Shown piece after piece: positions 1-4,754 of a DNA stretch of 5,012 bases (within the stretch, counting starts at the first letter, position 1; each line of letters opens with the position of its first letter). The notes beneath the pieces are model-generated. The model saw nothing but the letters and a program-made list of their open reading frames with translations, was not told the origin of the DNA and made no database searches. Position numbers and translations under genes: made by a program. The DNA is taken from the NCBI GenBank assembly GCA_016931015.1, contig JAFGFP010000122.1, positions 1 through 5,012 on the forward strand, read 5' to 3'. This stretch comes from Dehalococcoidales bacterium (GTDB lineage Bacteria; Chloroflexota; Dehalococcoidia; Dehalococcoidales; UBA5760).

Positions 1-203
1 CCGGTATCCTCCCCACAGTCAGGGCTCTGAATTATCACGATGACCCGGCCCCTGGGGTAGTGGCTGGCAATGGTGTCGCACAACCCCAGTATCCGCTGCA
101 CGGCAAACTTGAAGGCTAAGGGGGGCTGCTTTCGAGGCGCCTCCTCATTAGCTACTTGACTGTCAACCCGTATCTCTCGAACGGTAACCACCGTCGCCAC
201 CAC
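1..203 (-). CDS. Possible 5' part of an unrecognised gene, cut by the left edge
   Basis: One minus-strand frame has no stop from position 239 down to the window edge, about 79 codons, while the other minus frames carry several stops. Its translation has protein-like character: a V/I-rich strand near the start (VVATVVTVREIRV), a basic/proline linker, a helix-like FKFAVQRILGLCDTIASHY, and a beta-strand-like RGRVIVIIQSPDCGED near the edge. I do not recognise the family. There is no in-frame ATG. GTG codons at 203-201, 200-198 and 191-189 are the candidate starts, and G-rich sequence just upstream could pair weakly with 16S rRNA, so the start is uncertain. A small hairpin lies immediately upstream. 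The gene would be transcribed away from the response regulator, with the AT-rich region between them as the promoter zone. The alternative is non-coding DNA that is open by chance. Confidence 0.45.
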   Translation of the reverse strand, partial: MVATVVTVREIRVDSQVANEEAPRKQPPLAFKFAVQRILGLCDTIASHYPRGRVIVIIQSPDCGEDT

Positions 204-205
204 CC

Positions 206-221
206 CCGGTATGCTTACCGG
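206..221. repeat. Short hairpin beside the left-edge reading frame
   Basis: CCGGTA at 206-211 and TACCGG at 216-221 are perfect inverted copies around a 4-nt loop (TGCT). The hairpin sits directly upstream of the earliest GTG start considered for the minus-strand frame, so it could act in its leader or be a protein-binding dyad. No T-tract follows on either strand, so it is not an intrinsic terminator. Confidence 0.4.
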
Positions 222-261
222 ATACCTGATTCGCCCCAGTTATCTGATTCTACCCCACCGC

Positions 262-350
262 CAACATTACTATTCCTGAACGATACTGACCCTTTATCAA
301 TGATAATAACTCTAAATCATACTAACTAACCTAACATTATTCTAACTAAT
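262..350. other. AT-rich intergenic segment with CTAAC direct repeats
   Basis: This stretch is much richer in A/T than the neighbouring genes and has no reading frame I would call coding. It carries repeated CTAAC units at 322-326, 326-330, 331-335 and 342-346. The 9-mers CTAACTAAC (322-330) and CTAACTAAT (342-350) are spaced exactly 20 bp apart, about two helical turns, as expected for sites bound on one DNA face. It lies between the possible leftward gene and the response regulator promoter, so it is probably regulatory or promoter DNA. I found no convincing leftward -35/-10 pair. Confidence 0.4.
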
Positions 351-371
351 CACACCGGCGGTGGGAAGGTT

Positions 372-387
372 TTGTTTTCTAGAACAA
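372..387. promoter_or_regulatory. Inverted repeat upstream of the response regulator promoter, candidate operator
   Basis: TTGTT (372-376) and AACAA (383-387) are perfect inverted copies separated by 6 nt, and the 8-bp palindrome TTCTAGAA (377-384) overlaps them. The element lies about 50-60 bp upstream of the start site predicted from the -10 box at 422-427, a usual place for an activator. The binding protein is unknown. Such short dyads also arise by chance in AT-rich DNA. Confidence 0.3.
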
Positions 388-396
388 TCTTCCATA

Positions 397-427
397 TTGG
401 ACATATCTCGGCGGGGGTGATTATAAT
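397..427 (+). promoter_or_regulatory. Sigma70-like promoter of the response regulator gene
   Basis: A perfect -10 hexamer TATAAT is at 422-427. Upstream, TTGGACA at 397-403 offers a -35 element (TGGACA at 398-403 with an 18-nt spacer, or TTGGAC at 397-402 with 19). Transcription would start near 434, giving a leader of about 38 nt that contains the AGGAGG ribosome-binding site. A small dyad, CCATATTGG at 392-400, overlaps the -35 element. Confidence 0.6.
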
Positions 428-471
428 ATGGCGGAATTCGGACACCAAATTATTAGGAGGCCAGAATCGAT

Positions 472-882
472 ATGGGCAAGAAGATACTGGTAATCGATGA
501 CGAAGCCAGAATTAGGGACTCCCTGGCAGGCCTGCTCGGCGGCGAGAGCTATCAGGTAGTGATGGCGTCTGACGGCGATGAAGGCCTGCGCAAGGTGGTT
601 GACGAGCGGCCCGATTTGATTATCCTCGATGTAATAATGCCGGGAAGAAATGGCTTTGAAATCTGCCACGACCTTAAGACCGACCCGAGATACCATTTCT
701 TCTCTGAAATCCCGGTTCTGATGCTCACCGTCTATCCCAGCGACGGCGTAACGGAGCATACCCACGCCGCTAAGATGCACCTTCCCAAGTCGGAGGGCAT
801 GCTAATGGAGGCGGAGGACTATTTGCAAAAGCCGTTCGATAACCAGGAGCTGCTTAAGCGAGTGGCCAAGCTGCTGGGCTAA
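472..882 (+). CDS. Single-domain response regulator (CheY-like receiver)
   Basis: This 136-aa protein is a receiver domain with no output domain, so it probably works by protein-protein contact in a phosphorelay. The acidic pocket is D9-D10 (in KILVIDDE), the phospho-acceptor is D53 (in IILDVIMPG), the conserved hydroxyl residue is T86 (in VLMLT) and the conserved lysine is K120 followed by P121 (in YLQKPF). All catalytic residues are present, so it should be phosphorylatable. The T86-to-K120 distance is about 34 residues, against about 22 in CheY or PhoB. An insert with several His, Lys and Glu residues (around 90-113) therefore enlarges the beta4-alpha4-beta5 region, the face that normally changes on phosphorylation. 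AGGAGG at 455-460 lies 11 nt before the ATG, a slightly long spacing. No histidine kinase is nearby. The family call is firm; the partner and output are unknown. Confidence 0.93.
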   Translation: MGKKILVIDDEARIRDSLAGLLGGESYQVVMASDGDEGLRKVVDERPDLIILDVIMPGRNGFEICHDLKTDPRYHFFSEIPVLMLTVYPSDGVTEHTHAAKMHLPKSEGMLMEAEDYLQKPFDNQELLKRVAKLLG

Positions 883-889
883 AGGCTGC

Positions 890-904
890 TTAGCGCTTCG
901 CTAA
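890..904 (+). repeat. Small hairpin after the response regulator gene
   Basis: TTAGCG (890-895) and CGCTAA (899-904) form a 6-bp stem with a 3-nt loop just after the stop codon. No T-tract follows, so it is at best a weak terminator or a transcript-stabilising hairpin. I see no strong promoter between here and the next gene, which suggests the flavodoxin genes are at least partly read from the response regulator promoter. Confidence 0.3.
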
Positions 905-948
905 TATAGGTTGAGACCGGGCAATTTTAGAATGCGGAGGTGTCTCTA

Positions 949-1398
949 ATGAAGGCTCTAGTAGTCTACGACTCGGTTTACGGCAACACGGAGAAAATCG
1001 CCAAGTCCATCGGCGGCGCTATCACCGGGGACGTTAAGGTGCTTCGCGCCAGGGAAGCCAGCCCCTTCGAGCTTAAATCGCTCGACCTGCTCATCGTCGG
1101 CTCCCCGACCTACGGAGGGAGACCGACCCCACCGATGAAAGACTTCCTTAACGGGGCTTCCCAGGCCGCGATTAACGGCGTCAAGGTGGCTACCTTCGAT
1201 ACCAGAATGACGACGAGAGCGGTCAAAATCTTCGGCTACGCCGCCGGCAGGATTGCCGGTAATCTGAAAAAGAAGGGCGCCATCATCGTCGCGTCACCGG
1301 AAGGCTTTTTTGTCACCGGCTCGGAGGGCCCGCTGAAAGAGGGGGAGCTGGAGCGGGCGGCTGGCTGGGCAAAAGAAATCGTAGAGAGGGAAGGATAA
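949..1398 (+). CDS. Short-chain flavodoxin-family protein
   Basis: This 149-aa protein has the size and fold pattern of a short-chain flavodoxin, a cytoplasmic one-domain FMN carrier that shuttles electrons. Strand 1 (KALVVYDS) leads into the FMN phosphate-binding loop DSVYGNT at residues 8-14. The segment IVGSPTYGGRP (49-59) matches the loop that contacts the isoalloxazine ring, with Y55 as a possible stacking residue, and ATFDTRM (81-87) is the next core strand and loop. The start is the ATG at 949, because GGAGG at 936-940 lies 8 nt before it. An in-frame GTG at 940 overlaps that ribosome-binding site and is unlikely to be used. The next gene, another flavodoxin-domain protein, begins 7 nt after the stop, so the two are almost certainly cotranscribed. 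The redox partner is not evident. Confidence 0.88.
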   Translation: MKALVVYDSVYGNTEKIAKSIGGAITGDVKVLRAREASPFELKSLDLLIVGSPTYGGRPTPPMKDFLNGASQAAINGVKVATFDTRMTTRAVKIFGYAAGRIAGNLKKKGAIIVASPEGFFVTGSEGPLKEGELERAAGWAKEIVEREG

Positions 1399-1405
1399 GA
1401 ACTTC

Positions 1406-1966
1406 ATGTCGAAAAAGGTGCTTATCGTTTACGGAACCCGGTTCGGGGCGACCGCGAGTACTTCGGAGGAGATTGCCAGTGTCCTACGCGGCGAAGGTTG
1501 CGACGTCAGAGTGGTCGACGCTAAAGAAGAAAAGGTCCGCGATATATCCGAGTACAGTCTTATAGTGGTCGGCAGCGGCATGATGATAGCGCGCTGGACC
1601 AAAGAACCGGAGAAGTTCTTAAAGAAGTTCCACAAGGAACTGAGCCAAAAGAAGGTAGCCCTCTTCGTCTCATCCGGCGCCGGGGCCTTAAGCGAGCCCG
1701 AAGAAAAAGAAAATACACTCGAAACGACCAGAACAAAATACCTCGAAGAAAAGGCCGCCAAGTATAACCTGCAGCCCGTCGCTATGGGCTTGTTCGGTGG
1801 CATCTGGGACTTCAACCACTTGCCCTGGTGGGCGAAGAAGTTTGCCGAAATGGGCAGACCGCAAATAGAGGCGGCTGGCTATAAAGAGACGGAGCCGGGG
1901 GTCTACGATACCAGGGATTGGGACGCCATCCGAAGCTGGGCTAAAGAGCTGGCTGCGGCGGCTTAG
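1406..1966 (+). CDS. Flavodoxin-domain protein, HemG-like family
   Basis: This 186-aa protein has an N-terminal flavodoxin-type FMN loop (VYGTRFGATAST, residues 8-19), a core segment IVVGSGMMIARW (53-64) and a third strand ALFVSSGAG (85-93). The C-terminal DTRDWDAIRSWA (168-179) resembles the conserved end of proteins annotated as flavodoxin-domain or menaquinone-dependent protoporphyrinogen-oxidase-like (HemG-like). It also has an unusual aromatic patch, GGIWDFNHLPWWAKKF (131-146), that could contact a partner or a quinone-like substrate. HemG function is not claimed, since no haem genes are nearby and the family name is broad. The ribosome-binding site AAGGA (1391-1395) lies within the last codons of the previous gene, 10 nt before the ATG, indicating translational coupling of the two. 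No signal peptide or membrane segment is evident, so it is probably cytoplasmic. Confidence 0.83.
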   Translation: MSKKVLIVYGTRFGATASTSEEIASVLRGEGCDVRVVDAKEEKVRDISEYSLIVVGSGMMIARWTKEPEKFLKKFHKELSQKKVALFVSSGAGALSEPEEKENTLETTRTKYLEEKAAKYNLQPVAMGLFGGIWDFNHLPWWAKKFAEMGRPQIEAAGYKETEPGVYDTRDWDAIRSWAKELAAAA

Positions 1967-2139
1967 CCGTAAGTATGCTCCGTCGTTTTTTAAGGTTCCG
2001 TCGTCTAATATCAATATCACGCCTCGTTAAGAAAAGTAAGCACGTCTTCACCGAACCGCCTTTTCATCACAGCGTTGTACACACCCCCTTAATAGAGAAT
2101 CAACTTGAGACTATTACCCAGTCAGCAACTAAAGCTGCA

Positions 2140-2168
2140 TTGACTTAAGGGTTAAGAATCGGTAGATT
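2140..2168 (+). promoter_or_regulatory. Predicted promoter of the ABM-domain gene
   Basis: TTGACT (2140-2145, 5/6 match to the -35 consensus) is followed after 17 nt by TAGATT (2163-2168, 4/6 match to the -10 consensus). GATTAT at 2165-2170 is an alternative -10. The start site would fall around 2175, just before the strong GGGGGAGG ribosome-binding site, giving a very short leader. A small dyad, CTTAA-GGG-TTAAG (2144-2156), lies in the spacer. The promoter suggests the downstream gene is transcribed separately from the flavodoxins 225 nt upstream. Confidence 0.5.
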
Positions 2169-2191
2169 ATAAAAAGGGGGAGGTGGCGATT

Positions 2192-2491
2192 ATGATAAAG
2201 GTTATTGTCGGATACAAACTAAAGGAAGGCGCCGACTTTGACCCTATCCTGCGTAAGCTCAGGTCGCAGGCGATGCAGCTTCCGGGCTTCATCGGCGCCG
2301 AGAACATGCTTAGCGAGCAAGACCGTCATATTATAGCTCTGGTGAGCACCTGGGAGAAGCTCGAGGATTGGCGAGAATGGGATAAATCAAAGATAAGGCA
2401 GGATATACTCAAGAAGGCGGAGCCCCTACTGGCAGAGTCCCCCAAAGTAACGATATATAAGCTTATGCCCACCATAAAATGGTTTGGATAG
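2192..2491 (+). CDS. ABM-domain (dimeric ferredoxin-fold) small protein
   Basis: This 99-aa protein has the layout of the antibiotic biosynthesis monooxygenase (ABM) domain. The pattern is strand (IKVIVGYKLKEG), helix (FDPILRKLRSQAMQLPGF), strand (FIGAENMLSEQD), strand (HIIALVSTWEKLEDWREW), helix (KIRQDILKKAEPLL) and a final strand (PKVTIYKL). Such proteins usually form dimeric alpha-beta barrels; family members include cofactor-free monooxygenases and haem-degrading enzymes, but many have no known activity, so none is assigned. The start is the ATG at 2192, since GGGGGAGG (2176-2183) lies 8 nt upstream. An in-frame GTG at 2183 overlaps that site and is a likely mis-start. It has its own predicted promoter and is convergent with larE, whose stop lies about 90 nt beyond its end. 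Confidence 0.85.
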   Translation: MIKVIVGYKLKEGADFDPILRKLRSQAMQLPGFIGAENMLSEQDRHIIALVSTWEKLEDWREWDKSKIRQDILKKAEPLLAESPKVTIYKLMPTIKWFG

Positions 2492-2564
2492 TAGGAGAAT
2501 TAGACCTCAGGATTAAAAGCATCTGCCAGTAACGGCACTACATTATGTCAAACTAACCGAAGGT

Positions 2565-2582
2565 AAAACCAGGGCAACCTGG
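2565..2582 (-). terminator. Short intrinsic terminator after larE
   Basis: Read on the minus strand, the larE stop codon is followed immediately by the hairpin CCAGG-TTGC-CCTGG and then TTTT. The stem is only 5 bp and the T-run only 4, so termination may be partial. On the plus strand the same dyad has a GCAA (GNRA-type) loop but no T-run, so it would not terminate the convergent ABM gene in this form. Confidence 0.5.
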
Positions 2583-3383
2583 CTACTCGTCGAAGCTCCC
2601 GAAACGATAGCCTTCCACGTCTAAGGTTATATATCTATAGCCGAGTTCCTTAAGCTTCGCCACCGCCTGACGCGAGGTAGCCTCATCAAGGAGACGGGAC
2701 ACCCCCGCCCGGTCCAGCTCCAGGCGTACTAATGAGCCGTGCTCTCTTAAGCGCAGGTCTTTTGTCTTAAGCAGGCCGTGCAGGTATTGCTCCGCCTCAT
2801 CGATTCTCTTGAGGCGGGCGATAGTGAGTTCTTCGCCGTAGGGCACCCTGGTCGCCAGGCATGAGTTGTGAGGCTTGCCGGCTACCGGCAGACCGAGAAA
2901 TTCGGCGGCGGCCAGCACGTCCTCCCTGGTCATTTCCCCCTCGACCAGGGGGCTGTAGACGCCGAGCTCGCGGCTGGCTTTAAGACCGGGGCGGTGCTCT
3001 GCCAGGTCGTCGAGATTTGTCCCGTCGGCAACCTCGCGGTAGCCCCGCTCTCGGGCAAGCTCCTTTAGCTTGGTAAAGCGGTATTTCTTACAGAGGTAAC
3101 ACCGCTCCGGGGGGTTAGCCTTTAATCCCGGCAGCTCCAGCTCGTTGAGGTTAACGATAAGGTGACTGATGCCGATATGCCCGGCCACCCGCGCCGAGTC
3201 CCGCAGGTCTTCCGAAACGGTAAACGGGGAAGCAATGGTTACCGCCAGCGCCTTTTCTCCCAGCGCCCGGTAGGCCAGAGCTGCCACCAGCGAGCTGTCA
3301 ACGCCCCCGGAAAGGGCGGTAATCAGGCTTTCCCGATGTCTGATTTTATCAACTATCCTGTCGATCTTCTCCGCTAACTTCAT
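2583..3383 (-). CDS. larE: LarE, ATP-dependent sacrificial sulfur transferase for the NPN cofactor
   Basis: LarE activates the carboxylates of the LarB product with ATP and replaces them with thiocarboxylates, in the characterised Lactobacillus enzyme by giving up the sulfur of its own cysteine. This 266-aa protein has the family's usual length (276 aa in L. plantarum). Near the N-terminus is the PP-loop ATP-pyrophosphatase signature LSGGVDSS (residues 24-31), followed by RCYLCK (94-99) and the VADGTNLDD segment (118-126). The motif NSCLATRVPYG (173-183) holds C175, which aligns by motif with the sulfur-donating cysteine (C176 in L. plantarum). The only other cysteines are C95 and C98, in the family's usual RCYxCK motif. 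No extra cysteines accompany C175, which argues for the single-cysteine sacrificial type over the cluster-binding three-cysteine type. The ATG lies inside the end of larC (35-nt overlap), with GGAAG (3394-3390) 6 nt upstream, indicating translational coupling. Confidence 0.95.
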   Translation of the reverse strand: MKLAEKIDRIVDKIRHRESLITALSGGVDSSLVAALAYRALGEKALAVTIASPFTVSEDLRDSARVAGHIGISHLIVNLNELELPGLKANPPERCYLCKKYRFTKLKELARERGYREVADGTNLDDLAEHRPGLKASRELGVYSPLVEGEMTREDVLAAAEFLGLPVAGKPHNSCLATRVPYGEELTIARLKRIDEAEQYLHGLLKTKDLRLREHGSLVRLELDRAGVSRLLDEATSRQAVAKLKELGYRYITLDVEGYRFGSFDE

Positions 3384-4641
3384 GCCACGCTTCCGTCTGT
3401 ATCAATCTCAAGACCTCCCTCAAGGAGCAGCCGCTCGACTCCGCCAGCCGCCGGGCATCCATGTACTCCGGCTTAACCTGAAGAACCCGGCCACTAGCGT
3501 CACGGGAAACCTTGACCCGTACCTTTTCCCGGCTGCCTCCAATCGGCACTTCAACCAATAGCGATTCCCGCGCCAGGGTAAACCGGTCGCAGGGGAAGAA
3601 GCGCACCCCGAGCGTGCCCGTTTCCTCGATGAGCACCTGCACCAGCCGCTCGATGTTATCCCGGTCGGTTATTACCTGAAGTATCTGGCCGGGGCGGTTC
3701 TTCTTAGCGTAAATCGGGATGATACAGCAGTCCCGGGCGCCTTCCTTGAGCAGCCGCTCCGTGGTGTAACCGATAACCTCGCCCGAGAGGTCGTCCAGAT
3801 TGGTCTCCAGTACGTAAATCTCGTCCGTCTGGAAACGCCGGGTAAGCGGCTCTCCCAGGGTAATACGGACGACGTTAGCCATCTCGCTAAACTCCTTGGT
3901 TCCCGCCCCGTAACCGATAGCCAACGGCTTCATCGGGGGGTAGCTGTGGGTCACCTTGTGCGCCAGGTTTCCTACCAGAGAAACGCCGGTGGGTGTCGCC
4001 AGTTCGCTGGCCACCGCGCCGCCGAGCATGGGGAGCTGCTTCACCCGCAGTATCTCCAGAGTGGCCGGGGCCGGGATGGCTACCGTGCCGTGAGAGATTT
4101 TCAAGCTGCCCTCGCCGACGGCAATCGGGGTGGTGTAAACCGTGGTGTCCGCAAAGATCCCCAACTCGTCGAGGGCCACTGTAACTCCGAGGATATCGGC
4201 CACGGTATCCGCCGAACCTATCTCATGGAAATGGACGTCATGATGGTGGCTCTGACCGTGAACCGTCTTCTCGGCATGGGTCAGGGTCTCTACGGCGTTT
4301 ATCGCGAACTTTCGAGCCCCGCCGGAGAGCGCTATCTCCTGAGCGGCGCCGGCCACCGCTTCCCTAATCTCAGCACTATTCCTTGACGATGCTTCCTCCT
4401 CAAAGAGGACGTCTGCCTTCTGCGCCCGTATCCCGCAACGGCTCACCGTTTTAACCTCTATCCGTAAATCACGACACCCGTTAAGGAACCTGACGGCAGT
4501 ACTGAGCGCCTCGGAAATCCGCGCCGGGCTGGCGCCCAGGTCTACTAAAGCCCCCAGCAGCATATCCCCGGAAACCCCGGCTACCTGACAATCGATTACC
4601 ATTATGCGCTGACGGCTCGTCACTGACTCGTTATCACTCAC
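3349..4641 (-). CDS. larC: LarC, CTP-dependent nickel insertase for the NPN cofactor
   Basis: LarC (DUF111 family) inserts nickel into the bisthiocarboxylated pyridinium mononucleotide in a CTP-dependent cyclometallation, giving the mature nickel-pincer nucleotide. This 430-aa protein shows the family signatures in order: VIDCQVAGVSGDMLLGALVD (15-34); a His-rich, probably metal-handling stretch HGQSHHHDVHFHEIGSADTV (128-147); ISHGTVAIPAPAT (182-194); SELATPTGV (212-220); IGYGAG (242-247); ETNLDDLSGEVIGY (279-292); AKKNRPG (312-318); and a C-terminal KPEYMDARRLA (390-400). Both halves are in one continuous frame, unlike L. plantarum, where larC1 and larC2 are joined by programmed frameshifting. 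The start is the GTG at 4641-4639, with GGAGG (4653-4649) 7 nt upstream. An ATG at codon 14 fits the conserved N-terminus, so the first 13 residues are an extension. Its 3' end overlaps larE. Confidence 0.95.
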   Translation of the reverse strand: MSDNESVTSRQRIMVIDCQVAGVSGDMLLGALVDLGASPARISEALSTAVRFLNGCRDLRIEVKTVSRCGIRAQKADVLFEEEASSRNSAEIREAVAGAAQEIALSGGARKFAINAVETLTHAEKTVHGQSHHHDVHFHEIGSADTVADILGVTVALDELGIFADTTVYTTPIAVGEGSLKISHGTVAIPAPATLEILRVKQLPMLGGAVASELATPTGVSLVGNLAHKVTHSYPPMKPLAIGYGAGTKEFSEMANVVRITLGEPLTRRFQTDEIYVLETNLDDLSGEVIGYTTERLLKEGARDCCIIPIYAKKNRPGQILQVITDRDNIERLVQVLIEETGTLGVRFFPCDRFTLARESLLVEVPIGGSREKVRVKVSRDASGRVLQVKPEYMDARRLAESSGCSLREVLRLIQTEAWHEVSGEDRQDS

Positions 4642-4648
4642 AACTATG

Positions 4649-4653
4649 CCTCC
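4649..4653 (-). promoter_or_regulatory. Ribosome-binding site that decides the larC GTG start
   Basis: A full GGAGG on the minus strand lies 7 nt before the GTG at 4641. The ATG 13 codons downstream, where family alignments would place the start, would leave this strong site unused. Confidence 0.65.
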
Positions 4654-4689
4654 GTCAATCTCAATTTGCTAAGACGCGCGGCCCGAATA

Positions 4690-4708
4690 TTTGATTAAGT
4701 CAATCAAA
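4690..4708. promoter_or_regulatory. 19-bp dyad between larB and larC, candidate operator
   Basis: TTTGATT (4690-4696) and AATCAAA (4702-4708) are perfect inverted copies, and the central bases also pair (A4698/T4700 around G4699), leaving one mismatch (4697/4701). The dyad contains the predicted larB -35 hexamer and lies upstream of both divergent genes, so a bound repressor could control one or both. It does not match the E. coli NikR site (GTATGA-N16-TCATAC), and its half-site spacing differs from an FNR box. The regulator is unknown. Confidence 0.5.
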
Positions 4709-4720
4709 ATATTATATTAT
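4691..4720 (+). promoter_or_regulatory. Predicted larB promoter
   Basis: TTGATT (4691-4696) serves as the -35 element. TATATT (4713-4718, 16-nt spacer) or TATTAT (4715-4720, 18-nt spacer) serves as the -10. The start would fall near 4725-4728, giving a leader of about 28 nt with AAGGA at 4741-4745. The -35 lies inside the dyad, which suggests repression by occlusion. I found no comparably good promoter facing larC. Confidence 0.55.
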
Positions 4721-4754
4721 CCCAACACAGAATACAAACTAAGGACACTTGGTA

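Noticed and set aside
3..119. Plus-strand open stretch at the left edge that could be the 3' end of a gene
   Set aside because: It is only 38 codons, while the minus-strand frame across the same bases is twice as long and looks more protein-like; either could be right, but I favour the minus strand.
421..780. Long minus-strand frame opposite the response regulator
   Set aside because: It overlaps a gene with clear receiver-domain motifs and its translation resembles no family; it is a shadow of the coding strand.
1959..1991. Intrinsic terminator after the second flavodoxin (CGGC-TTA-GCCG with a later T6 run)
   Set aside because: The 4-bp stem ends 16 nt before the T-run, so the parts are not adjacent as termination needs. 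Two TCCGTCGT copies nearby (1979 and 1997) are too short to interpret.
1429..2020. Minus-strand frames across the second flavodoxin gene
   Set aside because: They are antisense to a well-supported gene, with low-complexity Ser/Phe-rich translations and no ribosome-binding sites worth noting.
3946..4386. Plus-strand frame of 146 codons inside larC
   Set aside because: LarC signatures are continuous across this region on the minus strand, and the plus-strand translation is Arg/Gly-rich shadow sequence.
4691..4707. FNR/CRP-type box in the larB-larC region
   Set aside because: TTGAT and ATCAA are present, but they are 7 nt apart instead of the 4 nt of an FNR site.
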